In this document: one piece after another, positions 16,613 through 24,845 of the stretch
How the letters are laid out: the number at the start of each line of letters is the position of its first letter
Position numbering within the stretch: position 1 is the first letter of the stretch
DNA from: an uncultured Christensenella sp.
Lineage (GTDB): Bacteria; Bacillota; Clostridia; Christensenellales; Borkfalkiaceae
DNA: 64,000 nt
Direction: 5' to 3'
Assembly (NCBI GenBank): GCA_910577875.1
Contig: CAJTNY010000002.1
Span: 1-64,000 of the forward strand
Position numbers and translations under genes: made by a program
The notes under the pieces: model-generated
What the model was told of the DNA's origin: nothing
The model's database searches: none
Seen by the model: the letters and a program-made list of their open reading frames with translations, nothing else

Positions 16613-18031
16613 TTATACCGTCTCTACGTTTATAAGATTGCTGTTTCCGCTCTTGCCGTTCGGTGTCCCGCCCGTAAGAACTATAGTATCACCTTTTTTT
16701 ACAAGCCCGGAATCTATTGCGGCGCGTTTTGCGTAATGGAAGAGTACGTCGACGGAATAAAATTCTTCGCTCATCATGGGAATTACTCCCCAGCTAAGTG
16801 ATAGTTTTCTGTATGCTTTCGCGTCCGTCGTCATACCTATTACGTCTATTAACGGACGGAAACGCGAGATGGTTTTTGCCGTGCCGCCTGTTCTCGTGCA
16901 GACGACGATTACTTTTGCACCGATGTCGTGTGCAAGCGTGCAAGCGGAATGGGAAAGGGCTTCAGAGAGATTGTTTATATGATAATCGTTTTCGTCGATG
17001 TGCGCGATGTAATTCGTGTTTTCTTCCGCTTGTTCGGCTATTTTAGCCATAGCTTTGACTGCTTCTACGGGATACGCGCCCGCGGCGGTCTCGCCCGAAA
17101 GCATAATCGCGGAAGAACCGTCGTAAACGGCGTTTGCAACATCCGAAATTTCTGCACGCGTCGGACGGGGCTGTTTTATCATAGATTCGAGCATTTCGGT
17201 CGCCGTAATACTGCGTTTTCCGCGTACGCGGCAAGCTTTTATTATGGTTTTCTGTATGCTCGGCAGTTCTTCGAACGGAACTTCGACTCCTAAGTCGCCC
17301 CTCGCAACCATAACACCGTCGCATACTTCTAAAATTGCATCGAGATTATTCACGCCTGCTCTGCTTTCGATTTTTGCGATTAAATCTATATCGCCGTCAT
17401 TCGCTCCGCATTCTCTTAAATAGTTTCTTACTTCTATTATGTCCTGCGCTTTGGAAACGAAAGAGCAGGCTACAAAATCAACTTCCTGTTCGACGCCGAG
17501 TTTCAAATCGGCTTTATCCTGTTCCGATAGGTAGGGTATATCGAACTGCTTATCGGGGAAAAACATACTTTTTCTGTCGGAAAGCACGCCTCCGACAATT
17601 GTTTTGCATACGACTTCGGGTTTTTCGACTTTGATTACTTCGAAAATCATAAGTCCGTTGTTTAAAAGAATTTTATCGCCCTTAAACATCTGGTCGCACA
17701 TACCGGCGAATGAAACGCCGACTTTCGTCTTGTCTCCGACTATGTTTTCGGTAGTAAACGTGAACGTATCGCCTTCTTTCAAGGTGATTTTTCCGCCTTT
17801 AAAGGTCTTAATTCTGAATTCTGGACCTTTGGTATCGAGCATAATGGCAATAGGTGCGTTTTTACGTTCTCTGACACGTTTGATTCTTCCGATTTTTTCC
17901 GCATGTTCTTCATGCGTGCCGTGGGAAAAATTGAGCCGCGCTACATTCATGCCTGCATCGACGAGCTTTGCCAAAATATCTTCGTTATCGCTTGCCGGTC
18001 CAATCGTACAGATAATTTTTGTTTTTTTCAT
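16613..18031 (-). CDS. pyk: Pyruvate kinase
   Basis: This enzyme converts phosphoenolpyruvate and ADP to pyruvate and ATP in glycolysis. The 472-aa protein begins MKKTKIICTIGPASDNE and has the substrate loop MLDTKGPEF, the KIESRAGVNNLD stretch with the catalytic Lys, the MVARGDLGVE segment and the effector/C domain ending in a short tail. It lacks the extra C-terminal phosphohistidine domain seen in Bacillus-type enzymes. TTTGGAG precedes the ATG. It is transcribed alone, away from the RNase P RNA gene. Confidence 0.96.
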   Translation of the reverse strand: MKKTKIICTIGPASDNEDILAKLVDAGMNVARLNFSHGTHEEHAEKIGRIKRVRERKNAPIAIMLDTKGPEFRIKTFKGGKITLKEGDTFTFTTENIVGDKTKVGVSFAGMCDQMFKGDKILLNNGLMIFEVIKVEKPEVVCKTIVGGVLSDRKSMFFPDKQFDIPYLSEQDKADLKLGVEQEVDFVACSFVSKAQDIIEVRNYLRECGANDGDIDLIAKIESRAGVNNLDAILEVCDGVMVARGDLGVEVPFEELPSIQKTIIKACRVRGKRSITATEMLESMIKQPRPTRAEISDVANAVYDGSSAIMLSGETAAGAYPVEAVKAMAKIAEQAEENTNYIAHIDENDYHINNLSEALSHSACTLAHDIGAKVIVVCTRTGGTAKTISRFRPLIDVIGMTTDAKAYRKLSLSWGVIPMMSEEFYSVDVLFHYAKRAAIDSGLVKKGDTIVLTGGTPNGKSGNSNLINVETV

Positions 18032-18067
18032 TTATGTATTCTCCAAATAAGATTAAATTACGATTTT

Positions 18068-18096
18068 ATTCTAAAATAATTTTATGTAAAAATCAA
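18068..18096 (-). promoter_or_regulatory. Promoter of pyk
   Basis: Minus strand: -35 TTGATT (18091-18096), 17 bases, -10 TAGAAT (18068-18073). Confidence 0.65.
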
Positions 18097-18154
18097 CTTT
18101 AACGGTTAAAATAGTTTCGCTTAATTAAAATTTGTGTTAAAATAACTTAGATTT

Positions 18155-18500
18155 GAGTTAATTTTACGGTCGCGGGCCGCGCAAGCGGCGTGAGGAAAGT
18201 CCGAGCATCGCAGGGCAAGGGTGCCTGCTAACGGCAGGAGAAGGTGACTTCAAGGAAAGTGAACAGAAATATACCGCAGCGCGAGCTGTAAGGTTGGAAT
18301 GGCGAGGTAAGAGCTCACCGTCCCCTCGGTAACGCGGGGAGCCAATTAAACCCCACCCGATGCAAGATTGGGATAAAGATTGACTTGAAAGTCGGGACTG
18401 CCCGTCCGTCTTTATCCGTTAATATCGCTGAAACCTGCCGGTGACGGTAGGTTTAGATAAATGACCGTACACGACAGAACTCGGCTTACAGATTAATCTC
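18155..18500 (+). ncRNA. rnpB: RNase P RNA, bacterial class A
   Basis: This is the catalytic RNA that trims tRNA 5' ends together with the RnpA protein. It carries the conserved GAGGAAAGTCCG (CR-I) near 18191, the GCAGGGCAAGGGTGCC region, ACAGAAATATACCGC (CR-II/III), and the 3' conserved ACAGAACTCGGCTTACAG. 5' GAGTTAAT pairs with 3' ATTAATCTC to close P1. A -10 TAAAAT (18138-18143) lies just upstream with a weak -35. About 346 nt. Confidence 0.95.
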
Positions 18501-18510
18501 ATATCTTTAT

Positions 18511-18547
18511 AAACGCCGCAGCGTAAATCCGCTGCGGCGTTTGCCTT
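18511..18547. terminator. Terminator of rnpB, shared with convergent HTH gene
   Basis: A perfect 12-bp stem (AAACGCCGCAGC with GCTGCGGCGTTT) has an 8-base loop and is followed by TTGCCTTT. Confidence 0.78.
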
Positions 18548-18750
18548 TAATTTTCGAGTCCTGCGAGATAATCGATAGAAACGTCGAAGAACTGAGCAAT
18601 GGCTATGAGTTTGGATAAAGTCGGTTCGCAAATGCCCAACTCCCACGAACTTATTGTGGATTTGCCGACGTCAAGCTTTTTGGCAAGCTGAATCTGGCCT
18701 AAATTTCTTTCCTGTCTTAGATAACGCAGTTTTTCGCCGAAATTCTCCAT
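18547..18750 (-). CDS. XRE-family HTH regulator (small)
   Basis: A 67-aa protein made only of an XRE/Cro helix-turn-helix domain: LRYLRQERNLGQIQLAKKL, then the recognition helix region VGKSTISSWELG and the C-terminal FDVSIDYLAGLEN typical of these mini-repressors. It is transcribed divergently from the zinc-ribbon membrane gene, and a perfect 12-bp inverted repeat lies between them, so autoregulation and control of that neighbour are likely. No effector domain is present. Confidence 0.85.
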   Translation of the reverse strand: MENFGEKLRYLRQERNLGQIQLAKKLDVGKSTISSWELGICEPTLSKLIAIAQFFDVSIDYLAGLEN

Positions 18751-18765
18751 ACATATATAATTTTC

Positions 18766-18806
18766 CCATTATTCTGGCAAAATTACTTATTTTCCCAGAA
18801 TAATGG
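18766..18806. promoter_or_regulatory. Inverted-repeat operator between divergent HTH and zinc-ribbon genes
   Basis: CCATTATTCTGG (18766-18777) and its exact complement CCAGAATAATGG (18795-18806) are separated by 17 bases, about three helical turns centre to centre. Each arm is also preceded by TTTTC. The repeat covers the promoter region of both flanking genes. Confidence 0.7.
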
Positions 18807-18844
18807 TAATATACTTATTATTAAACAATAAGGAGAATATGAAA

Positions 18845-19171
18845 ATGTTTTGTAACAATTGCGGCAAAGAAATTGATGACAACGCTGTGGTTTGTCCTCA
18901 TTGCGGAGTAGCGGTGAATATGAAATCTTACAACAGTCAATTTCAGCCTCAGACGGACAGCAACACGATTGCAATAATCGGTTTTGTGTTTTCGTTCCTG
19001 TTTGCTTTGGTCGGTTTAATCTGCTCGATAATCGGGTTCAACAAAGCAAAAAATGAGGGTGCGCCTCACAGAGGTCTTGCTCTTGCGGGTATCATTATCA
19101 GCGCAGTATCTATAGGTTTGAGCATATTGCTTTACATAATTATTATTGCTGCGGGCGTTGCATTGCTGTAA
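18845..19171 (+). CDS. Zinc-ribbon plus DUF4190 membrane protein
   Basis: A 108-aa protein with an N-terminal zinc ribbon (C-x2-C in FCNNCGKE and C-x2-C in VCPHCGV), a short polar linker, then two transmembrane helices of the DUF4190 type (about 43-66 and 80-105). It probably sits in the inner membrane with the ribbon inside. I choose ATG 18845 because AAGGAG is nine bases upstream; ATG 18839 is too close. It is likely controlled by the divergent XRE regulator. Function unknown. Confidence 0.8.
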   Translation: MFCNNCGKEIDDNAVVCPHCGVAVNMKSYNSQFQPQTDSNTIAIIGFVFSFLFALVGLICSIIGFNKAKNEGAPHRGLALAGIIISAVSIGLSILLYIIIIAAGVALL

Positions 19172-19179
19172 ATTAACTG

Positions 19180-19209
19180 AAAAAGCGGACGGAAATGTCC
19201 GCTTTTTTT
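19180..19209 (+). terminator. Terminator of zinc-ribbon gene
   Basis: AAAAAGCGGAC pairs with GTCCGCTTTTT around a 6-base loop and runs into T7. The stop of the convergent tmcAL gene lies at its edge. Confidence 0.8.
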
Positions 19210-20359
19210 ATATTATAATCATATAGTCTTTATCGGTTTTACGGTTTATGTGGTTGTAAACCGAATATTCGTAAAAATCTTTTTCGAAACATTTCTTTGC
19301 CGTTCCCGAAAGAGCGTCTTTGTTTGCACCTGTCACGACAGGGAAGCGTGATGCGGAAAGTGCGGATAAAATTTTGCTTTTTACAGTGTCTTTTACTGCG
19401 AGCGGTTTTATATATAAATCTCCGTTTAGAAATTCGTCACAGTCGTCCGAGTACAGTCCGAGTGCGTTTGCGCAAAGTATTCTGCGAATTCTGGAAGAGG
19501 GATAACGTTTTGAAGTAGCGTTGGCGATTATATCTTCTAGTCGCTCGTTTTCAAGACTTTTGAGTTTGTTTTCCAAACCTTCTCCGCAGCCGTAAATCCG
19601 CTTTAAATCATTTGCATCGGATTTAAACAGGCAGGCTCTCAAAAAGAATTCGTATCCGTCTGTTCCTGCGGCTTTCTTTAAATCTCTGAAAACGAAATCA
19701 GGTATGTTCTTCCTTATTTCGCTGCAATCTAAATTTTTTCTTATCGCGCTTGCGGATGAGTAATTATCCTTTAATTCACTATCGTTATAATCTGCTCCGA
19801 TTCTTTTGACGGGCAGGATTTCTATATCGGCCTTAGCTTTGAGAATTGCTTTTGCGTATTCGAGACCGAGGACGTTGTTCGGATTGGAAACCGAATTTTT
19901 ATCTCCGCCGCAGGCTTCGAAAGCCGCGGCATAACTTTTTATATAACTTTCTCCTAAGGCAAGTTTTTCGTTGAGTACGGTTTTGAATGTTTCGGGTTCT
20001 TCGTTGAGAAGTTTTGCGGCGTTTTTGAAACTTTCGGCGTTGCCGCTTTCGCAACCGAAAACCAGCGCGGAAACGTCTGGTATAGAGGATAGAATTTTGA
20101 TTGCGCCTTTTGCGAATATTTCAGCGGGCGCGACGGCGAAAGGAGAGGGCAGCTGTATGACGCAGTCCACACCGCTTAACACGGCGTGTCGTGCGCGTAC
20201 ATATTTATCAAGTATGCACATATCGCCGCGCTGGGTGAAATTGCCGCTCATAATACATAATACGGCGTCCGCGCCGGAAAACTTTTTCGCCTGTTCTATA
20301 AGATAAGCGTGACCGTTATGAAAGGGATTAAATTCGCAGATTATTGCGTAAATTTTCAT
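19208..20359 (-). CDS. tmcAL: tRNA(Met) cytidine acetate ligase
   Basis: TmcAL uses ATP and acetate to acetylate the wobble C34 of elongator tRNA(Met). The protein starts MKIYAIICEFNPFHNGH, including the nucleotidyltransferase FHNGH motif near residue 13-17, and is 383 aa, typical of the family. The frame is open 91 codons further upstream, across the pta start, but that part is not family-like, so I start at 20359. There is no clear ribosome site. It is divergent from pta-ackA, whose acetyl-phosphate/acetate products are the same metabolite pool. Confidence 0.92.
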   Translation of the reverse strand: MKIYAIICEFNPFHNGHAYLIEQAKKFSGADAVLCIMSGNFTQRGDMCILDKYVRARHAVLSGVDCVIQLPSPFAVAPAEIFAKGAIKILSSIPDVSALVFGCESGNAESFKNAAKLLNEEPETFKTVLNEKLALGESYIKSYAAAFEACGGDKNSVSNPNNVLGLEYAKAILKAKADIEILPVKRIGADYNDSELKDNYSSASAIRKNLDCSEIRKNIPDFVFRDLKKAAGTDGYEFFLRACLFKSDANDLKRIYGCGEGLENKLKSLENERLEDIIANATSKRYPSSRIRRILCANALGLYSDDCDEFLNGDLYIKPLAVKDTVKSKILSALSASRFPVVTGANKDALSGTAKKCFEKDFYEYSVYNHINRKTDKDYMIII

Positions 20360-20450
20360 TTTAAACTTTACAATCGAAAAAAATTGAGATATAATAACAT
20401 CATTATATAATATTAATTGCAATAAATAAAGCATTTTAAGGAGAAAGGGA

Positions 20451-21494
20451 ATGTCATTATTAAATAAAACAAAAAAAGCCGACGCAGAGCCGGTTTTGCT
20501 CAATGAAATTAAAAAGAAAGCCGCGTCTTTGAAAAAGACGATTGTTCTCTGCGAAGGCGAGGATAAGCGCGTCGTCGAAGCTGCCGCACGGATTACCCGT
20601 GAAGGTATAGCGAAAATCGTTCTTATCGGCAATGAAGAAGAGTGCGGGAAAGTTGCTCCCGGCGTCGATCTTACGGGGGTTACGCTTATCGACCCGCTCG
20701 TTTCAGATAAAACCGAAACTTATGCGAATATTCTTTACGAAGCGAGAAAGGCGAAAGGAATGACGGAGGAGCAGGCGAGAGAACAGGCGAAAGACAGAAC
20801 TATGTTCGGCGCGCTTATGCTTAAAGCGGGAGATGTGGACGGTTATGTGTCGGGCGCGTGCCACTCTACGGCAAACACTCTACGTCCTGGTTTACAGGTT
20901 GTCAAGACCGCGCAGGGCATAAGCACCGTTTCAAGCTGTTTTATTATGATCGCTCCCGATAAAAATAATCCTTATAATCCTGACGGCGTCGCGGTGTTCG
21001 CCGATTGCGCGATAAATATCGAACCCACTGCTGAACAGCTTGCGGACATAGCGGTTACTTCCGCCAAGACCGCGAAAGCGATTGCGGGAATCGAACCCAG
21101 AGTCGCAATGCTTTCGTTCTCGACCAAGGGAAGCGGAAACGACGATAAGTTTACGCAGTCTGTTCCCAAAGTTCAGAAGGCGACGGAGATTGCAAAACAG
21201 CTCGCTCCCGAACTCGCTCTTGATGGCGAATTCCAGTTCGATGCGGCTGTCGCACCCGAAGTCGGCAAGCTCAAAGCTCCCGATTCCGAAGTGGCGGGAA
21301 GCGCAAACGTATTCGTTTTTCCCAATATAAACGCTGGAAATATAGGCTACAAAATAGCACAGCGGTTCGGCGGATATATGGCGATAGGCCCCGTTTGCCA
21401 GGGATTTGCAAAACCGCTTAACGACCTTTCGCGCGGTTGCTCGGTAGAAGATATTGTTGCTACAGTTGCGGTAACGGCTTTACAAGCGGAATAA
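20451..21494 (+). CDS. pta: Phosphate acetyltransferase
   Basis: This enzyme interconverts acetyl-CoA and acetyl phosphate, the first step of the acetate fermentation branch. The 347-aa protein matches the short class of Pta without the N-terminal P-loop domain. Marks include VVEAAARITREGIAKIVLIG, SGACHSTANTLRPGL and the C-terminal FVFPNINAGNIGYKIAQR. AAGGAGAAAGGG precedes the ATG. ackA follows after 13 bases in the same operon. Confidence 0.96.
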   Translation: MSLLNKTKKADAEPVLLNEIKKKAASLKKTIVLCEGEDKRVVEAAARITREGIAKIVLIGNEEECGKVAPGVDLTGVTLIDPLVSDKTETYANILYEARKAKGMTEEQAREQAKDRTMFGALMLKAGDVDGYVSGACHSTANTLRPGLQVVKTAQGISTVSSCFIMIAPDKNNPYNPDGVAVFADCAINIEPTAEQLADIAVTSAKTAKAIAGIEPRVAMLSFSTKGSGNDDKFTQSVPKVQKATEIAKQLAPELALDGEFQFDAAVAPEVGKLKAPDSEVAGSANVFVFPNINAGNIGYKIAQRFGGYMAIGPVCQGFAKPLNDLSRGCSVEDIVATVAVTALQAE

Positions 21495-21507
21495 AAAGGA
21501 GAAAGAA

Positions 21508-22704
21508 ATGAAAATTTTAGTCGTAAACGCGGGAAGTTCCTCGCTCAAATATCAGCTTATCGATATGGAAACCGAAAAGGTTCTCGCAAAAGGCGGTTGC
21601 GAAAGAATAGGTCTTGACGGTTCGCTTCTTAAAGCTAAGGGCAACGGTAGCGAAAAAATCTATGAAAAAGCTATGCCTAACCATAAAATAGCGATAGAAC
21701 TCGTTCTTAATGCTCTTCTCGATAACGAAATCGGCGTAATAAAATCCATGGACGAAATCGGCGCTGTGGGACACAGGGTTGTTGCAAGCGGCGAATATTT
21801 TAAAAAGACAACTCTCGTAACGCCCGAAGTTTTAAAAACTCTCGAAGAAAACACTTTCGAGCTTGCGCCTCTTCACAATCCTGCCGCCGCTACGGGCGTA
21901 AGAGCTTGTATGGAAGTTATGCCGAATACTCCGATGGCTTTGGTTTTCGACACGTCTTTCCACGCTACGATGCCCGAAAAGGCTTATCTTTACGGAATAG
22001 ATTACGAAGACTACAAAAAATACGGTGTAAGAAAATACGGTGCGCACGGAACGAGTCATAAATTCGTTTCCGCGGAAGCCGCGAAATATTTAGGTAAGAA
22101 ACCCGAGGATGTAAAAATCGTTACCTGCCACCTCGGCAACGGTTCTTCTATTTCCGCCGTGGACGGAGGAAAATGCGTTGATACTTCGATGGGTTTTACG
22201 CCGCTTGCAGGCGTACTTATGGGTACGCGTTCGGGCGATATAGATGCATCAGCGGTAGAATTCCTTGCGAGGAAGAAGGGGCTCAGTCATGCGGAAGCGG
22301 TTAATTATCTCAACAAAAAATGCGGGGTTGCGGGAATTTCAGGAGTTTCGAGCGATTTCAGAGATTTGGAAGCCGGGGTTGAACGCGGCGACGAAAGATG
22401 TGCCTTAGCGCTCGATATGTTTTCTTATCAGACAAAGAAATTCGTCGGAGCTTACGCGGCTGTTATGGGTGGACTTGACTGCATAGTGTTCACTGCCGGC
22501 GTAGGCGAAAATACGCCCGCCGTCCGTGCGGGAGTTTGTGAAGGACTTGAATTTTTAGGAGTAAAATTCGACGCGGAGTCGAACGCTATTAAAAACAACG
22601 GCTCAATACGCGAAATTTCCGCGAAAAATTCGAAAGTCAAAGTACTCGTTATCCCTACCAACGAAGAACTCGTAATTGCAAGGGAAACGGCAGAACTTTT
22701 ATAA
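21508..22704 (+). CDS. ackA: Acetate kinase
   Basis: This enzyme makes ATP and acetate from acetyl phosphate, the substrate-level phosphorylation step of acetate fermentation. 398 aa. It starts MKILVVNAGSSSLKYQL and carries VFDTSFHATMP, CHLGNGSSISAV and FTAGVGENTPAVR, the ASKHA-fold phosphate and nucleotide loops. AAAAGGAG lies before the ATG. It is in an operon with pta, which implies acetogenic fermentation as a main energy route. Confidence 0.97.
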   Translation: MKILVVNAGSSSLKYQLIDMETEKVLAKGGCERIGLDGSLLKAKGNGSEKIYEKAMPNHKIAIELVLNALLDNEIGVIKSMDEIGAVGHRVVASGEYFKKTTLVTPEVLKTLEENTFELAPLHNPAAATGVRACMEVMPNTPMALVFDTSFHATMPEKAYLYGIDYEDYKKYGVRKYGAHGTSHKFVSAEAAKYLGKKPEDVKIVTCHLGNGSSISAVDGGKCVDTSMGFTPLAGVLMGTRSGDIDASAVEFLARKKGLSHAEAVNYLNKKCGVAGISGVSSDFRDLEAGVERGDERCALALDMFSYQTKKFVGAYAAVMGGLDCIVFTAGVGENTPAVRAGVCEGLEFLGVKFDAESNAIKNNGSIREISAKNSKVKVLVIPTNEELVIARETAELL

Positions 22705-22733
22705 AAATTCTTTTCTCTCGGCGTTAAAATAAG

Positions 22734-22762
22734 TTGACAAAGAGCTTTACCTATAATATAAT
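22734..22762 (+). promoter_or_regulatory. Promoter of yceD-rpmF
   Basis: Consensus -35 TTGACA (22734-22739), 17 bases, -10 TATAAT (22757-22762). The leader to ATG 22782 would be only about 13 nt and has no ribosome site. Confidence 0.75.
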
Positions 22763-22781
22763 TTTACAGTCAACTTTTGGT

Positions 22782-23189
22782 ATGAAAATAGAAGTCAAAA
22801 AGTTAAACGCGCTCGGAAAGTTTACGGGCGGTATCGAGTTCGATTACGAACCTCCCGAAAATTTATGCCTCGTCCCGCTTTGCAGGATAGAAGGAAAGGT
22901 GCATATTAAAGGAGACTACGAGATTTACGAAGACGACAGCGTCGGCGTAAATTTCACCGTAAGTTACCGTTTATCGGGTCAATGTTCGTATTGTCTTAAC
23001 GACGCTTCCGCAGACGTGGAGAAAACTTTTGAGATTCTTTTCGTTACCGGGAACGACCCCGACAATTATTCTTACGACGGGTATTCGATAGATTTGAAAA
23101 CCGCCGTTAACGATGCAATACTTTTCAGTCAGCCGAATGTAATTTTGTGCAGAGAAGACTGTCAGGGTATTGATATAAACAATAAGTAA
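22782..23189 (+). CDS. yceD: YceD/DUF177 family protein
   Basis: A 135-aa DUF177 protein, found almost always just before rpmF; family work links it to large-subunit rRNA accumulation. Here it starts MKIEVKKLNALGKF and has the family CSYCL motif and a C-terminal CREDCQGI, probably a Cys cluster. The open frame begins at 22734, but that TTG is the -35 box of its promoter, so I use ATG 22782. rpmF follows after 16 bases. Confidence 0.85.
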   Translation: MKIEVKKLNALGKFTGGIEFDYEPPENLCLVPLCRIEGKVHIKGDYEIYEDDSVGVNFTVSYRLSGQCSYCLNDASADVEKTFEILFVTGNDPDNYSYDGYSIDLKTAVNDAILFSQPNVILCREDCQGIDINNK

Positions 23190-23205
23190 AAAGAGGTGTA
23201 TAAAG

Positions 23206-23394
23206 ATGGCAGTACCCAAGGGAAAACAGTCAAAGAGCAGAACGAACAGCAGATTTGCAAATTATAAGGCGACGGCTCCCACGTTGGTGGAGTGTCCTCA
23301 TTGTCATTCGATGATGCAGGCTCACAGAGTTTGCGCGAACTGCGGCTACTACGGCAAAGTCGAAGTAGTTTCCAAGGACGCTAAGAAAGATTAA
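23206..23394 (+). CDS. rpmF: 50S ribosomal protein L32
   Basis: A 62-aa ribosomal protein starting MAVPKGKQSKSRTNSR. It keeps a zinc-binding set of four cysteines (CPHC and CANC), so it is the zinc-containing C+ form. AGAGGTG precedes the ATG. The gene pair yceD-rpmF is conserved across bacteria. Confidence 0.97.
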   Translation: MAVPKGKQSKSRTNSRFANYKATAPTLVECPHCHSMMQAHRVCANCGYYGKVEVVSKDAKKD

Positions 23395-23403
23395 CTAACT
23401 CGG

Positions 23404-23430
23404 CGGATTGCTTTTCGGCAGTCCGTTTTT
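23404..23430 (+). terminator. Terminator of rpmF
   Basis: CGGATTGC pairs with GCAGTCCG (one G-T pair) around a short loop, followed by T5. Confidence 0.65.
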
Positions 23431-23458
23431 GCTATTTCGGAATTTAAGGAGTTTAAAT

Positions 23459-24835
23459 ATGAAACATACCGATATTAAAATACTGTTTAACGATTCGGAA
23501 AAATATTTAAGTAAGAGTGTAACCGTATGCGGTTGGGTGAGAACCTGGCGCGATTCGAAGAGCATAGCGTTTATTGAGCTAAATGACGGCACCGCGCTTA
23601 AAAATTTACAGCTTGTAATAGAGAAGGACAAAATTGCGGAGAAAGAGGTTAAACCCGCGCTCGTAGTCGGCTGTGCATTGAAAGTTGAGGGTAAATTTAT
23701 TCCGTCTGAGAGAAACGGTTTCGAACTTTTGGTTGATAGTATAGAGGTACTCGGTGATTGTCCGCAGGATTATCCTCTCCAAAAGAAACACCACACCCTT
23801 GAATTTTTGAGAACTATACCTCATTTAAGACCCCGTACAAAATATTTCGAGGCTGTTTTTGCCGTAAGAAACAGGCTTTCTTTCGCAATTCATAAATATT
23901 TCAACGAAAACGGTTATAAGTATGTCCATACTCCTATAATTACGGGCAGCGACTGCGAAGGCGCGGGTGAAATGTTCCGCGTAACGACACAGCCTTGGAA
24001 CGCAGTGTGCAAGACTGAAAGCGAATACTACGCGGGCGATTTCTTCGGCGCAAGAGCGGGTTTGACCGTATCGGGTCAGCTCGAAGGTGAAATGGCGGCT
24101 ATGGGTCTCGGCAAAATCTATACGTTCGGACCTACGTTCCGTGCCGAGCACAGCAATACAACCCGTCACGCGGCGGAGTTCTGGCATATTGAGCCTGAGG
24201 TGTGCTTCTGCGACCTTCACGATATAATCTCGATAGCCGAGGACTTTATCAAGTCCATAATAAAGGACGTTATGGAGAACTGTCCCGACGAGCTTGCGTA
24301 CTTCAACGAGAGGGTAGAGAAGGGACTTATCGAAAAACTCGAACACTGCGTTTCAAGCGACTTCGGCAAAATCACGTATACCGAAGCGGTTGACGTGTTA
24401 AAGAAATCGGGTAAGGAATTCAAATACCCCGTTGAATGGGGCAGTGATTTGCAGACGGAACACGAGAAATATCTTACGGAAGAATATTTTAAAAAGCCCG
24501 TATTCGTAACCGATTATCCCGCGGCAATAAAGTCGTTCTATATGAAGCAGAATCCCGACGGTAAAACCGTTGCGGCAACCGACCTGCTGGTGCCCGGAAT
24601 AGGCGAAATTATCGGTTGCAGCGAAAGAGAAGCCGATTTGGATAAACTGCTTGCCGCAATGAACAAAAAGAATATGAACCTTGACTCTTATGCAGAGTAT
24701 ATCGACACGCGCAAGTACGGCAGCGTGCCCCACAGCGGTTTCGGGCTCGGTTTCGAGCGTATGCTTATGTATATAACGGGCGTTCAGAATATCCGCGATA
24801 CGCTTCTTTTCCCCAGAACGGTAGGAAGTCTTTAA
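23459..24835 (+). CDS. asnS: Asparaginyl-tRNA synthetase
   Basis: This class IIb synthetase charges tRNA(Asn). The 458-aa protein has an N-terminal OB anticodon-binding domain (VTVCGWVRTWRD near 20-31) and a catalytic domain with motif 2 FRAEHSNTTRHAAEFWHIE and motif 3 GFGLGFERML. The FFGARAGLTVSGQLEGE stretch marks AsnRS rather than AspRS. I use ATG 23459 with AAGGAG upstream. I see no T-box leader. An asparaginase gene follows within 10 bases. Confidence 0.96.
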   Translation: MKHTDIKILFNDSEKYLSKSVTVCGWVRTWRDSKSIAFIELNDGTALKNLQLVIEKDKIAEKEVKPALVVGCALKVEGKFIPSERNGFELLVDSIEVLGDCPQDYPLQKKHHTLEFLRTIPHLRPRTKYFEAVFAVRNRLSFAIHKYFNENGYKYVHTPIITGSDCEGAGEMFRVTTQPWNAVCKTESEYYAGDFFGARAGLTVSGQLEGEMAAMGLGKIYTFGPTFRAEHSNTTRHAAEFWHIEPEVCFCDLHDIISIAEDFIKSIIKDVMENCPDELAYFNERVEKGLIEKLEHCVSSDFGKITYTEAVDVLKKSGKEFKYPVEWGSDLQTEHEKYLTEEYFKKPVFVTDYPAAIKSFYMKQNPDGKTVAATDLLVPGIGEIIGCSEREADLDKLLAAMNKKNMNLDSYAEYIDTRKYGSVPHSGFGLGFERMLMYITGVQNIRDTLLFPRTVGSL

Positions 24836-24845
24836 TTTTTAATGT

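Noticed and set aside
18419..18646. Minus-strand open reading frame across the 3' part of rnpB
   Set aside because: It overlaps RNase P RNA and the XRE gene in another frame; no ribosome site.
20360..20632. N-terminal extension of tmcAL by 91 codons
   Set aside because: It crosses the pta start on the opposite strand and does not look like the family; the MKIYAIICEFNPFHNGH start is standard.
22734..22781. Upstream TTG start for yceD
   Set aside because: That TTG is the -35 box of a consensus promoter.
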